NCBI GenBank assembly: GCA_002319965.1
Contig: DCJQ01000024.1
Span: 62,001 to 126,000, forward strand
Length of the DNA: 64,000 nt
Direction of reading: 5' to 3'
DNA from: Megasphaera sp. UBA1696
GTDB lineage: Bacteria; Bacillota; Negativicutes; Veillonellales; Megasphaeraceae
The notes under the pieces are model-generated. The model was not told the origin of the DNA. It did no database searches and worked only from the letters and a program-made list of their open reading frames with translations. The position numbers and the translations under genes are program-made. Shown here one piece after another: positions 55,073-63,935 of the stretch (the stretch's first letter is position 1; the number at the start of each line of letters is the position of its first letter).

Positions 55073-55309
55073 ATGAAGATTGTTTCGTTAGCTGACATGA
55101 AAGTCGGTCAGTCGGGTATTGTCGAAGCCCTTGAAGGTCGGGGAAACATCCAGCATCGCCTGGTAGATATGGGCGTCGTCAAGGGTTCTCGTATTTCTGT
55201 TTTTAAAAAGGCCCCTCTCGGAGATCCGGTAGAAGTCAAAATTAAAGGCTGTGCTATGGCCTTGCGCATGAACGAAGCGGCTATGATTTCGGTAGCCGTG
55301 GATCAATAA
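55073..55309 (+). CDS. feoA: Ferrous iron transport protein FeoA
   Basis: 78-aa SH3-like cytosolic partner of FeoB. The family pattern is clear: SLADMKVGQSGIVEALEG, QHRLVDMGVVKGSRI, and the final MALRMNEAAMISV. It lies 20 bases before feoB in the same transcript, behind DUF2325 and the promoter with a Fur-like site. Confidence 0.94.
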   Translation: MKIVSLADMKVGQSGIVEALEGRGNIQHRLVDMGVVKGSRISVFKKAPLGDPVEVKIKGCAMALRMNEAAMISVAVDQ

Positions 55310-55329
55310 TAAGGGGGTATTTAGTAGTC

Positions 55330-57714
55330 ATGGAAAATGCAGGAAAGATTAAGATTGCCCTTGCCGGCAATCCTAACTGCGGAAAAACGACGATTTTTAA
55401 TAACATTACAGGTTCAAAGCAGCACGTCGGCAACTATCCCGGCGTTACGGTCGAAAAGAAAGAAGGCCATCGCACCTTTAACGGTAAAGATTTGCTCTTC
55501 GTCGACCTTCCGGGTACGTACAGCCTGACGGCACGGTCCCTCGACGAAGTCGTTGCCCGTAACGTCATCATCAATGAAAAGCCGGATATCATCGTCAACG
55601 TTCTCGATGCTTCGAATCTTGAACGTAACTTGTATTTGGCGGCTCAGCTCGTCGAATTGGGACGACCGATGGTCATCGCCTTGAATATGATGGATATTGC
55701 CGAACGAATGGGCATTAAAATCGACCTCGAAAAGTTGGGTCGTCAGATCGGTGCCGTCGTCGTTCCCTTAGTCGGCAGTAAAAACTTAGGGACGAAAGAA
55801 CTGCTCGACGCGATTTCCAGCATGGAAGCACAACACTTGGTCAATGCGGAAGTCGATTATGGTGCTGATGTCGAACCGGCGATTGCTGAATTGACCGATG
55901 CCATCGATAAGATTGGTGTCATCAATTACCCGATCCGCTGGCTGGCCGTTAAACTCCTTGAAAACGACTCCGATGCTGTGGCCAAGGTTAAGGCTATTGA
56001 CGGTACGGAACATATCTTGGAACTGGCGGCTTCTCTCCGCGATTCCCTGGCTAAAAACCTCGATTTAGACTTTTATTTTGCTCAATGCCGCTATCAATTT
56101 GCGACTGACGTATTTAATAAATCCATTATCAATGTCGGTACGAGCGATACCTTGTCTGATAAAATCGACCGCGTTCTGACGCATCGCGTCTTGGGGATTC
56201 CTATTTTCTTAGGCCTCATGTGGCTCATGTTTACCGTCGTCATCGACCTCGGCGCCTATCCGCAGGATTGGCTCGACCAAGGGTTTGGTATGCTCGGTGA
56301 CTGGCTGAGTACGGTCGTCGAAGATGAACAGCTGCGCTCGCTACTCGTCGATGGCGTTATCGGCGGTGTCGGTTCGGTCCTCAGTTTCGTACCGCTTATC
56401 GTCCTCTTATATTTCTTTATCAGTTTGCTCGAAGACACGGGCTACATGGCCCGCGCTGCCTTCCTTATCGACCGCGCCATGAGAGCACTGGGCCTGCACG
56501 GCAAGTCTTTCATCCCCATGATTCTCGGCTTTGGCTGTAACGTGCCGGGCATCATGGCCGCTCGTACCCTCGATAATGAAAAGGACCGCCTGGTCACTAT
56601 CCTGGCGTGCCCCTTCATGAGCTGCGGCGCTCGTCTTCCTGTTTACACCCTGCTCATCGGCGCCTTCTTCGGCGCTTCCGGTTATGGCGGTACGGTCCTC
56701 TTCGGTGTCTACCTCTTGGGTATCATCGTCGCCGTTGCCGTCGCCTTGGTCCTTCGTCACACGACCTTTAAAGGCGAACAGGAACCGTTCGTCATGGAAA
56801 TGCCGCCGTACCACATTCCGACCCTCAAGGGTGTTCTCATGCACATGTGGGAACGCAGCGTCCTGTACCTCAAAAAGGCCGGTACCTTCATCCTCGGTGC
56901 TTCGATCATCGTTTGGTTCCTCACGGCATATCCTATGGATGTCCAGTATTCTCAGGACTTCGATGCCGCTAAAGAACAGGTTACGGCCCAGATGGAACAG
57001 CAGCAGGCCGGTATCCTCCAGACTTACGGTCTTACGTCCATCGAAGAAAACAGTGAATTGAACGGCATGTATGAATCGATGGTTGCCGCTGCCGACGCTG
57101 CTGCTGAAGAAGAAGACAGCGAAGAAGAAGACGTAGAAAGCGTCCAGCAGGCTGAAGCCGTTGAAGAAAAACCGCAGTATCCCGATGCTTTTGCCGATCT
57201 CGAAGCTTCCAATCCGACGGTATATGCTCAGGCTCTGCCCTTATTCGATGCCAAAGTCGCTGCTGACGATGCTACGACGGAACTCGACAGCCAGCAGAAT
57301 GCTGAAAAGATTTCCCAGTCCTATGCAGCCCGCTTAGGCCACTTCATCGAACCGGTTATCGCACCGCTCGGTTATGACTGGAAAATCGGTGTCGCCATCG
57401 TAGCCTGCACGGCCGCTAAGGAAGTCATGGTTTCGACCTTGGCTACGATTTACAGCGTCCAGGCTGACGATACCCATGAAGCAAACCTCATCACCTTCTT
57501 GGCTGATGACCCGAACTTCAACCCGGCCGTTGCCCTGTCGCTGATGGTCTTCACCTTGCTGTACATGCCTTGCGTCGCTGCAATGGCAGTCATCAAGCGT
57601 GAAACGGGTTCTTGGAAGATGCTCCTCGCCAGCGATGCCATGTGCCTCGTCTTGGCTTATGTCCTGGCTTACGTTACCTATCAGTTGGCTCTTATGGCCG
57701 GTCTCGGTGCATAA
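55330..57714 (+). CDS. feoB: Ferrous iron transporter FeoB
   Basis: Inner-membrane Fe2+ importer. 794 aa. N-terminal G domain with G1 GNPNCGKT (13-20), G3 DLPGTYSL and G4 NMMD, then the helical GDI domain and the membrane part with two Gate motifs, the first containing LGFGCNVPGIMAARTL and CPFMSCGARLPVY. Between the Gate regions there is a long insertion (about 535-660) that is strongly acidic (EEEDSEEEDVE) and lacks hydrophobic character. This makes the protein longer than most FeoB. Followed by a FeoB-associated Cys-rich protein. Confidence 0.97.
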   Translation: MENAGKIKIALAGNPNCGKTTIFNNITGSKQHVGNYPGVTVEKKEGHRTFNGKDLLFVDLPGTYSLTARSLDEVVARNVIINEKPDIIVNVLDASNLERNLYLAAQLVELGRPMVIALNMMDIAERMGIKIDLEKLGRQIGAVVVPLVGSKNLGTKELLDAISSMEAQHLVNAEVDYGADVEPAIAELTDAIDKIGVINYPIRWLAVKLLENDSDAVAKVKAIDGTEHILELAASLRDSLAKNLDLDFYFAQCRYQFATDVFNKSIINVGTSDTLSDKIDRVLTHRVLGIPIFLGLMWLMFTVVIDLGAYPQDWLDQGFGMLGDWLSTVVEDEQLRSLLVDGVIGGVGSVLSFVPLIVLLYFFISLLEDTGYMARAAFLIDRAMRALGLHGKSFIPMILGFGCNVPGIMAARTLDNEKDRLVTILACPFMSCGARLPVYTLLIGAFFGASGYGGTVLFGVYLLGIIVAVAVALVLRHTTFKGEQEPFVMEMPPYHIPTLKGVLMHMWERSVLYLKKAGTFILGASIIVWFLTAYPMDVQYSQDFDAAKEQVTAQMEQQQAGILQTYGLTSIEENSELNGMYESMVAAADAAAEEEDSEEEDVESVQQAEAVEEKPQYPDAFADLEASNPTVYAQALPLFDAKVAADDATTELDSQQNAEKISQSYAARLGHFIEPVIAPLGYDWKIGVAIVACTAAKEVMVSTLATIYSVQADDTHEANLITFLADDPNFNPAVALSLMVFTLLYMPCVAAMAVIKRETGSWKMLLASDAMCLVLAYVLAYVTYQLALMAGLGA

Positions 57715-57747
57715 GAACTTCTATCCCATAGAAAGGGGGGTTCTGGT

Positions 57748-57933
57748 ATGAGTCCTGCAACGATTATTGTCGCTATCGTCGTCATCATCGCCGTAGCGTA
57801 CTTTATCCGTCACGTCCGCGGTCTGTTCAACGGAACGGCCGGCTGCTGCGGCGGCTGCTCGGGCAGCTGCTCGTCAAGCGGACAGTCAAAGACGGGGGAT
57901 AAATCGAAACTCCCGCCTTGCTGCCAAAAATAA
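57748..57933 (+). CDS. FeoB-associated Cys-rich membrane protein
   Basis: 61 aa. One N-terminal transmembrane helix (IIVAIVVIIAVAYFI), then a Cys/Gly/Ser cluster (CCGGCSGSCSSS) and a terminal CC pair. It matches the small FeoC-like or FeoB-associated Cys-rich proteins that follow feoB in Firmicutes. The Cys presumably bind iron or another metal near the transporter. GGGGGG precedes the ATG. Confidence 0.88.
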   Translation: MSPATIIVAIVVIIAVAYFIRHVRGLFNGTAGCCGGCSGSCSSSGQSKTGDKSKLPPCCQK

Positions 57934-57952
57934 ATAGCAGATAACAGCAAAG

Positions 57953-57990
57953 AGCCTCCATCGGTCAATTTGATCGGTGGAGGTTCTTTT
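57953..57990 (+). terminator. Terminator of the feo operon
   Basis: 12-bp stem CCTCCATCGGTC/GATCGGTGGAGG with two G-U pairs, 5-base loop, then TTCTTTT. Confidence 0.9.
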
Positions 57991-58025
57991 ATATGGAAAA
58001 ACAAATTTGCTGTAAAAAATAAGAT

Positions 58026-58081
58026 GCCTCACCATTGATTTCTTTATCGGAGATATAAAGAAATTAATGGTGAGGCTTTTT
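58026..58081 (-). terminator. Long bidirectional terminator after the UvrA-like gene
   Basis: 22-bp stem (58026-58047 with 58055-58076, one G-U pair) and a 7-base loop. It is followed by TTTTT on the plus side and, on the minus side, by ATCTTATTTTTT. It ends the minus-strand UvrA-like gene just after its stop at 58085. Confidence 0.88.
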
Positions 58082-58084
58082 GTG

Positions 58085-60562
58085 TCATAGGTATTGGCCG
58101 GTGATGCTGGTTTTATTCTGTTTGATATCTTCCGGTGTGCCCGTGGCTATGATGCGGCCGCCTTCTTCTCCTCCGCCGGGGCCCATGTCGATGATGTAGT
58201 CGGCGTTACGGATGACGTCGAGATCGTGTTCGATGACGACGACCGTCGCGCCCCTGTCGAGGAGGGCCTGGAAGACGCGAAGGAGGACTTGGACGTCCAA
58301 GGGATGAAGGCCGATGCTCGGTTCATCGAAGACGAAGAGGGATGCCGTTTGGGTTCGCCCCATTTCGCTGGCCAGTTTCAATCGCTGGGCTTCGCCGCCG
58401 GAAAGACCGGGCGTTTCTTCGCCGAGGGTCAGGTAGCCCAGACCGAGGCGGCTGAGCGTTGTGAGCCGCTGCGAGACGCCCTTCCATTCGGCGCAAAAGG
58501 TGACGGCGTCGTCAACATCCATGGCCATGACTTCCGGAAGCGTCCGGGAGACTCCTTCTTGGTTGGTCAGTTTTACCTCTCCGGCAGCCGGGGCGTAGCG
58601 CGAACCATGGCAGGTCGGGCAGGGGATGTGAACGTCCGGGAGAAACTGGACGTCGAGGCTGATGGTGCCCGTGCCGTCGCAGTCGGGACAGCGCAGGGAA
58701 CCTGTGTTATAAGAGAAGTTTCGGGCCTTATAGCCTTTTTCTTTGGCGTCAGGAGACTTTCCATATAGTTTTCGCAGTTCATCGTGAACGCCGGAATAGG
58801 TCGCAACGGTGGAGCGGACGTTGATGCCGATGGGCGTGGCGTCAATGAGCTTTACTTGGGCGATGCCGCCGGTGTCGATACTTTTTATGTGAGCCGGCAG
58901 GGACTGATTTGCGATGGCAGCTTCGATGGCGGGAATCAGGCTTTCGAGGACCATCGTCGTCTTGCCCGATCCCGACACGCCGGTGACGACGGTCAAACGC
59001 CCTTTGGGGATGGTGAGATCGAGCGGTTTTACGGTGTGAATGGCCGTCGTAGAAAGATGGATTTGACCGTTGGCAAAGAGCTCGTCCTGCGGGACGTCGG
59101 GACGGATTTTGGTATTGGCCTTGCCCGATAGGAAAGGTCCAATCTGCGAGACGGGATTTTCTTCGATGGCAGTAAGGGTTCCTTCGGCTAAGACATGGCC
59201 GCCATTGACGCCGGCTTTGGGGCCCATTTCGATAATCCAGTCGGCCTCTTTTAAAATCTGTGTGTCGTGGTCGACGAGGATGACTGAATTTCCGTCGGCT
59301 ACCAAATCGTTCATGACGCCTGTGAGACCGACGATATTTGACGGATGAAGGCCGATAGACGGTTCGTCGAGGACGTAGAGGACGCCTGTCGTCCGATTGC
59401 GGACGGCCCGGGCCAGCTGCATCCGCTGCCGTTCTCCCGTCGAGAGGGTGCCTGCCGAGCGGTCGAGGGTGAGGTAGCCGAGACCCAAGTCGAGGAGGCG
59501 TTTGGCCGTATTTTGAAAGGCCTCTACGATGCTGTCGGCCATGGGAACCATGTCTTTGGGGAGGGAATCCGGAACGGCTTGTACCCATTTTGTTAAGGCC
59601 GAGAGGGTCATGGTGCAGGCTTCGGCGAGGGAGATGCCTTGTACCTTAGGCGCCCTGGCTGCTTCTGACAGGCGGGTCCCGTGGCAGGTCGGGCAGACCT
59701 CTTCTTTCAAGAATTTTTCGACGCGCTTCATGCCCTTTTCGTCCTTGACCTTAGACAAGGCGTTTTCGACGGTGTAGACGGCGTTATAGTAGGTGAAGTC
59801 GAGTTCGCCCGCTTCGTTGGAGTTTTTGGACTTATAGAAAATGTGCTTCTTCACGGCCGGCCCGTGGTAGACGATATCTTTTTCTTCAGCTGTCAAATCG
59901 CGAAAGGGTACGTCTGTGCGGACGCCCATAGCCCGGCAGACGTCGGTCATAAGAGACCACATGAGGCTGTTCCAAGGGGCGACGGCGCCGTCGTCGATGC
60001 TGATCGATTCGTCGGGAACGAGGGTTGCCATGTCGACGGTGCGGACCGTTCCCGTGCCGCTGCAGTCGGGGCAGGCGCCTTGAGAGTTAAAGGCCAGTTC
60101 TTCTGCCGACGGGGCCATGAAATGGACGCCGCATTCCGGGCAGACGAGGTCTTTTTCGGCGGCCACGTTTAAGGACGGCGGGACGTAGTGGCCGTTCGGG
60201 CAGCGGTGGCTGGCCAGGCGGGAATAGATGAGGCGCAGGCTGTTTAAAAGCTCTGTGCCCGTGCCGAAGGTGCTGCGAATGCCCGGGACGCCGGGCCGTT
60301 GGTGGAGGGCGAGGGCTGCCGGCACATAGAGGACTTCGTCGACGGCGGCCTGTGAGGCCTGGGTCATGCGGCGGCGAGTATAGGTCGACAGGGATTCCAA
60401 GTAGCGGCGGGATCCTTCGGCGTAGAGGACACCCAGGGCCAGGGACGATTTGCCCGAGCCGGAAACGCCGGCAATGCCGACGATTTTATGAAGGGGAATA
60501 TCGACGTCGATGTTTTTCAGGTTATGGACCTTGGCGCCGCGAATGAGCATTTTATCAATCAT
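58085..60562 (-). CDS. UvrA-like ABC ATPase paralogue, shortened
   Basis: 825 aa from ATG 60562 (GGGAGTG upstream). Two ABC cassettes each with a GVSGSGK Walker A, signature motifs LSTGERQRM and LSGGEAQRL, and UvrA zinc-type Cys motifs (CPECGVHF, CPDCSGTG, CPDCDGTG, CPTCHGS). It is about 110 residues shorter than UvrA proper (roughly 940), with the segment after the first Walker A replaced by RRRMTQASQAAVDEVLY. This is the UvrA2/DrrC-like paralogue group, associated with DNA-intercalating drug tolerance. It lies 73 bases after a LysR gene on the same strand. Confidence 0.88.
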   Translation of the reverse strand: MIDKMLIRGAKVHNLKNIDVDIPLHKIVGIAGVSGSGKSSLALGVLYAEGSRRYLESLSTYTRRRMTQASQAAVDEVLYVPAALALHQRPGVPGIRSTFGTGTELLNSLRLIYSRLASHRCPNGHYVPPSLNVAAEKDLVCPECGVHFMAPSAEELAFNSQGACPDCSGTGTVRTVDMATLVPDESISIDDGAVAPWNSLMWSLMTDVCRAMGVRTDVPFRDLTAEEKDIVYHGPAVKKHIFYKSKNSNEAGELDFTYYNAVYTVENALSKVKDEKGMKRVEKFLKEEVCPTCHGTRLSEAARAPKVQGISLAEACTMTLSALTKWVQAVPDSLPKDMVPMADSIVEAFQNTAKRLLDLGLGYLTLDRSAGTLSTGERQRMQLARAVRNRTTGVLYVLDEPSIGLHPSNIVGLTGVMNDLVADGNSVILVDHDTQILKEADWIIEMGPKAGVNGGHVLAEGTLTAIEENPVSQIGPFLSGKANTKIRPDVPQDELFANGQIHLSTTAIHTVKPLDLTIPKGRLTVVTGVSGSGKTTMVLESLIPAIEAAIANQSLPAHIKSIDTGGIAQVKLIDATPIGINVRSTVATYSGVHDELRKLYGKSPDAKEKGYKARNFSYNTGSLRCPDCDGTGTISLDVQFLPDVHIPCPTCHGSRYAPAAGEVKLTNQEGVSRTLPEVMAMDVDDAVTFCAEWKGVSQRLTTLSRLGLGYLTLGEETPGLSGGEAQRLKLASEMGRTQTASLFVFDEPSIGLHPLDVQVLLRVFQALLDRGATVVVIEHDLDVIRNADYIIDMGPGGGEEGGRIIATGTPEDIKQNKTSITGQYL

Positions 60563-60635
60563 GATTTTCACTCCCTGTAATGGAAAAAGGAAACGTTTTG
60601 GCAGCGTACGGTGGGCCGCGTGTTTCAGGAGGCTG

Positions 60636-61571
60636 TCAGGGACTTTCTTCGACAGGCGTAACCGGGCCGTAGTCGCCCATTTGGGTGAGGAGGTGGTAGC
60701 GGATGGTCGATAGAAATTCTTTGACTTGGGAGGGGGCATCTTTGGCGGCTAAAATCCCGTAGTCGACGGTGATATCCGTCGCCAAGGGGATGCTGACCAG
60801 GCCGGGATGGATGTCTTCCCACGGCGTCAGGTTGATGAGAGCGGCATTTTTGTCGATGGCGGCATTGAAGGTATCGAGGCTGTAACGGCCCGGCGTTTCA
60901 ATGATTTTGCAGTGAGTCAGTTCCTGTTCCATCTGGGCGCGAAGTAAGTCGTTTTTATGGCTGATGCCTCTCGGGACCATGAGCAGGTGTTGGTCTTCCA
61001 AGTCTTTGATAGCTAAGAGGTCTTTTTCAGCTAAGGGATTGTCTGAGCGGACGGCGATACTGAAGCGATAGGAGCCAAGGGGTACGGCGTCGACCAAGGT
61101 ATGGGTCGTCGCCTGGTCAAAGGTGCCGATGAGGATGTCGCAGGTCTTTCCCAGGGCTTCGTATTCCCGATTTTGGGTGATGAGGTCGCTTGGGAGCTGG
61201 ACGATGGTCAGGCGGTATTGGGGCAGCTTGTCCTTGATGCGGCCCCAAATCGATAAAAAGGGACGGCTGGGATGGAGGAGGGACGTTCCCAGGCGCAGGG
61301 AGAAAACTTGGTTCGTCGCCTTATGGCAGGCCAAATAGGCCTCGTGGGAGAGCTCAATGAGCTGCTGGGCATAGGCGAGGAAAACCTCGCCTTCCGGCTT
61401 CAGGCGGATGCCGGCTGACGATCGCTCCAAGAGGGTGCAGTCGAGCTCGCTTTCGAGTTTATTGATTTGCTTCATGACGGCTGTCGGGGAAATGAAGTTC
61501 TGTTCGGCCGCCTTGGTAAAACTTCCCAGCTTGGCGACAGCCAGGAAGGTTTGCAGGTTTTGGATATCCAT
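60636..61571 (-). CDS. LysR-family transcriptional regulator
   Basis: 311 aa. HTH at residues 3-60 (NLQTFLAVAKLGSFTKAAEQNFISPTAVMKQINKLES), then a substrate-binding domain. The start is placed at ATG 61571 because GGAGG (61581-61577) is 5 bases upstream; ATG 61583 and 61574 overlap or crowd that site. The divergent flavodoxin gene begins 102 bases away, and the shared region holds a palindrome and an inverted repeat, so the flavodoxin group is the likely target. The UvrA paralogue may be co-transcribed. Confidence 0.9.
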   Translation of the reverse strand: MDIQNLQTFLAVAKLGSFTKAAEQNFISPTAVMKQINKLESELDCTLLERSSAGIRLKPEGEVFLAYAQQLIELSHEAYLACHKATNQVFSLRLGTSLLHPSRPFLSIWGRIKDKLPQYRLTIVQLPSDLITQNREYEALGKTCDILIGTFDQATTHTLVDAVPLGSYRFSIAVRSDNPLAEKDLLAIKDLEDQHLLMVPRGISHKNDLLRAQMEQELTHCKIIETPGRYSLDTFNAAIDKNAALINLTPWEDIHPGLVSIPLATDITVDYGILAAKDAPSQVKEFLSTIRYHLLTQMGDYGPVTPVEESP

Positions 61572-61597
61572 CATAGCCTCCATAAACTTTTGGTTAA

Positions 61598-61648
61598 TAC
61601 CATGGTAACGTATTGACGATTCTCAGTCAAGGCAAGGCGTGGCATAAT
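61598..61648. promoter_or_regulatory. Divergent regulatory region between LysR and flavodoxin genes
   Basis: Palindrome TACCATGGTA (61598-61607) and inverted repeat TTGAC-N8-GTCAA (61613-61630), the latter compatible with a LysR T-N11-A box. Minus-strand promoter: TTGACT (61630-61625) and TACCAT (61607-61602), 17 bp. Plus-strand promoter: TTCTCA (61620-61625) and CATAAT (61643-61648), 17 bp. Confidence 0.55.
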
Positions 61649-61673
61649 AACCTTGTCAGAAGGAGGGACAACG

Positions 61674-62159
61674 ATGAAGCACACGATTTTAATTGCCTAT
61701 TTTTCCCATAGCGGAAATACTCGCGCCGTGGCCCGGGAAATTGCCTGGCAGACCGGCGGCGACTTGTTCGAAATAGAAACCGACCGTTTCTATCCCCAAG
61801 ACCATGATCCCTGCTCGCGTCAGGCTCACCAAGAAGTAAATGACGATATCCGCCCGCCTTTGAAAACTCAGATAGCCGCCATGGACGACTACGATGTAGT
61901 GTTCATCGGCCATCCTATCTGGTGGTACCGGGAACCGATGGTCGTCCGCTCTTTTTATGAAGCCTATGATTTTTCCGGGAAGACGGTCATCCCCTTTGCG
62001 ACCTCCGGCGGCAGCGACTTACACGATACGATAGCCGATATGAAGCACTATCTGCCGAAGTCGACTATCGGCCGGGGGCTCTGTATCGGAAGTTATGAAG
62101 TGAATCATTGTCAGAAAAAAATCCGCAGCTGGATTGAGAAGTTAGGAGTGAATCCATAA
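61674..62159 (+). CDS. Flavodoxin-like protein
   Basis: 161 aa FMN-binding fold. The phosphate loop reads YFSHSGNTRAVAREI, the isoalloxazine loop region is IGHPIWWYREPM, and PFATSGGSDLHDTIADM follows: the pattern of flavodoxin_4/NAD(P)H-type stress flavodoxins common in gut Firmicutes. ATG 61674 is preceded by GAAGGAGGG. Begins a plus-strand group with a cyclophilin-like protein, a lipoprotein and an SDR enzyme. The divergent LysR regulator likely controls it. Confidence 0.9.
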   Translation: MKHTILIAYFSHSGNTRAVAREIAWQTGGDLFEIETDRFYPQDHDPCSRQAHQEVNDDIRPPLKTQIAAMDDYDVVFIGHPIWWYREPMVVRSFYEAYDFSGKTVIPFATSGGSDLHDTIADMKHYLPKSTIGRGLCIGSYEVNHCQKKIRSWIEKLGVNP

Positions 62160-62160
62160 G

Positions 62161-62529
62161 ATGAACGATACGAAAGTAAAAGTAACGATTGATCACGAAA
62201 AAGTCCTTTTGGCCGACTGGAAGGATAACGCCACGGCCCGGGTCTTGTTGAAAAAGATGCCCTTTACGATTAAGATGTCCAACCTATACGGAAGGGAAAT
62301 GTGCCATCGCTTCGGCGGCGGCAGCCTGCCCGTAAAAGCGTCGCAGAATAAAGCTTACGCCGTAGGCGACATTTCTTTCTGGCCGCCTCTTGGGAGTCTG
62401 GTCATCTTATACAGTCAGAACGGCGAAGTCTTTGAACAGGTTCCCATCGGCCACGTCGACGGCGATATCCGTTTCTTTGCCGGTATGGGGGAAGCCGATA
62501 TTTTATTTGAAGTCCTAAAGGAGGGATAA
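62161..62529 (+). CDS. Cyclophilin-like fold protein
   Basis: 122 aa. It matches the cyclophilin-like beta-barrel family that often sits beside flavodoxins: LLADWKDNATARVLLKKMPF, YGREMCHRF, YAVGDISFWPPLGSLVILY, and the closing PIGHVDGDIRFFAGMGEADILFEV. No enzymatic function is established for this group. It starts one base after the flavodoxin stop and ends 2 bases before the lipoprotein, so the three are tightly linked. Confidence 0.82.
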   Translation: MNDTKVKVTIDHEKVLLADWKDNATARVLLKKMPFTIKMSNLYGREMCHRFGGGSLPVKASQNKAYAVGDISFWPPLGSLVILYSQNGEVFEQVPIGHVDGDIRFFAGMGEADILFEVLKEG

Positions 62530-62531
62530 TC

Positions 62532-62960
62532 ATGAAATTGTCGAAGAAAATCACGGCCATATTGATGATCGGACTGATTTCAGCCTTCGTGGCCGGCTGC
62601 GGGGAAGCGGCCCAAAATGAACCGCAGCCGCAGCAGAACGCCAGTACGGCCCGGGCTTCCGACGTCGATGAAAGTTCATCGGCCAGCCAAAAACAACGGG
62701 CTATTGAAGATAAAGATATCGTCGGCGTATGGATCAATCACATCGATACCGACATCAACCCAAAGATTACTTTTAAGGCCGATCACACGTGGACGGAAAA
62801 CCAGCATAATGTAGACAACATCTATTCCGGTACCTGGTCCATCAGCGGTGACCACAACATTTCCCTCGAGCCTTATGGCGAAACGATTGAAATCAATCCC
62901 GATAATTTGAAAGAAATGAACGTCGTCCGCTATCATCACCGGCTGACGAAAGAAGAATAA
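62532..62960 (+). CDS. Small lipoprotein
   Basis: 142 aa. Signal peptide with lipobox FVAGC (lipidated Cys23), then a low-complexity Gln/Ser/Ala stretch and a C-terminal beta-rich domain beginning DIVGVWINHIDTDINPKITFKADHTW. The pattern of a WxxxxD/G-T repeat (GTWSISGDHNISL) resembles the lipocalin-like DUF of exported Firmicute proteins. Function unknown. It is tied to the flavodoxin and cyclophilin-like genes by 2-base spacing. Confidence 0.82.
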   Translation: MKLSKKITAILMIGLISAFVAGCGEAAQNEPQPQQNASTARASDVDESSSASQKQRAIEDKDIVGVWINHIDTDINPKITFKADHTWTENQHNVDNIYSGTWSISGDHNISLEPYGETIEINPDNLKEMNVVRYHHRLTKEE

Positions 62961-62982
62961 TTGATTAGAAAGGAGAACTACT

Positions 62983-63726
62983 ATGTCTATTCGTGATAAA
63001 GTCGTCGTCATTACCGGCGCGTCTTCCGGTATCGGCGCAGCCACGGCCATGATGCTGGCCAAACAAGGCGCCATGGTCATGCTTGGCGCCCGGCGCACGC
63101 AGCGGCTCGAAGCCCTCGTCCGCGATATTGAGCACTTAGGTGGGAAAGCCTCTTATTATCAGGTCGATGTGACTCGATTTGATCAGGTCCAAGGTCTGGT
63201 ACAGGCGGCCATGGATACCTTCGGACGAGTCGATGCCATCTTCAATAATGCCGGCATCATGCCCAATTCGCCTATGAGTGACGTCCGCATCGATGAATGG
63301 AATGCCATGATCGACGTCAACCTCAAAGGCGTCCTTCATGGCATTGCCGCCGTACTGCCTGTTTTTAAAGCCCAAAAAGGCGGTCATATTATCACTACGT
63401 CTTCTGTTGCCGGCCACAAAAACTACGTCGGGTCCGGCGTCTACGGGGCCACGAAATTTGCCGTCCGCAACGCCATGGAAGTCGTCCGCATGGAGTCGGC
63501 CCAAGAGGGAACCCGTATTCGCACGACGACCCTGTTTCCTGCGGCCATTGATACGGAGCTCGTCCATCATATCGGTGATGAGGCTACGGCAGAGCGGATG
63601 AAAAACTTTTACCAAGTCCACAGCATTTCTCCCGACGCCGTCGCTTCTTGCGTCCGCTTTGCCTTGGAGCAGCCGGAAGACGTCGATATCAGTGAAATGA
63701 CTATCTATCCGACGAGCCAGGCTTGA
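62983..63726 (+). CDS. Short-chain dehydrogenase/reductase
   Basis: 247 aa NAD(P)-dependent oxidoreductase. Cofactor motif TGASSGIG (11-18), NNAG (88-91), catalytic Ser141 and Tyr154-x3-Lys158 (YGATK). The Arg in GARRTQRL after strand 2 suggests NADP. It resembles the YdfG/serine-3-dehydrogenase-like group but the substrate is not readable. Lies 22 bases after the lipoprotein with AAGGAG before the ATG, probably the last gene of the LysR-controlled group. Confidence 0.92.
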   Translation: MSIRDKVVVITGASSGIGAATAMMLAKQGAMVMLGARRTQRLEALVRDIEHLGGKASYYQVDVTRFDQVQGLVQAAMDTFGRVDAIFNNAGIMPNSPMSDVRIDEWNAMIDVNLKGVLHGIAAVLPVFKAQKGGHIITTSSVAGHKNYVGSGVYGATKFAVRNAMEVVRMESAQEGTRIRTTTLFPAAIDTELVHHIGDEATAERMKNFYQVHSISPDAVASCVRFALEQPEDVDISEMTIYPTSQA

Positions 63727-63770
63727 CGGAGCTTGTACTGCCTCTGTGATTTGGCAGCATTTGTAAGACG

Positions 63771-63815
63771 AAGAGCGCTGTGCCTTCTTTATAGGAGGGC
63801 GGGGCTCTTTTTTTC
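63771..63815 (+). terminator. Terminator after the SDR gene
   Basis: AAGAGC/GCTCTT closing stem with an imperfect internal GC-rich arm, then TTTTTTT. Confidence 0.75.
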
Positions 63816-63816
63816 G

Positions 63817-63845
63817 TTCAAAAATAGCCTAAAAGATGGTACACT
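63817..63845 (+). promoter_or_regulatory. Possible promoter of the right-edge gene
   Basis: TTCAAA 63817-63822 and TACACT 63840-63845, 17-bp spacer, about 90 bp before the edge gene. Confidence 0.45.
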
Positions 63846-63935
63846 AAAAAAAGAGAATTTGCAGTCCGTGACCATGTCTTTGATGAAAATCCGCCGCCAG
63901 GTCATGGGCAAGGTACGGACGGGGAGGGAGTCATC

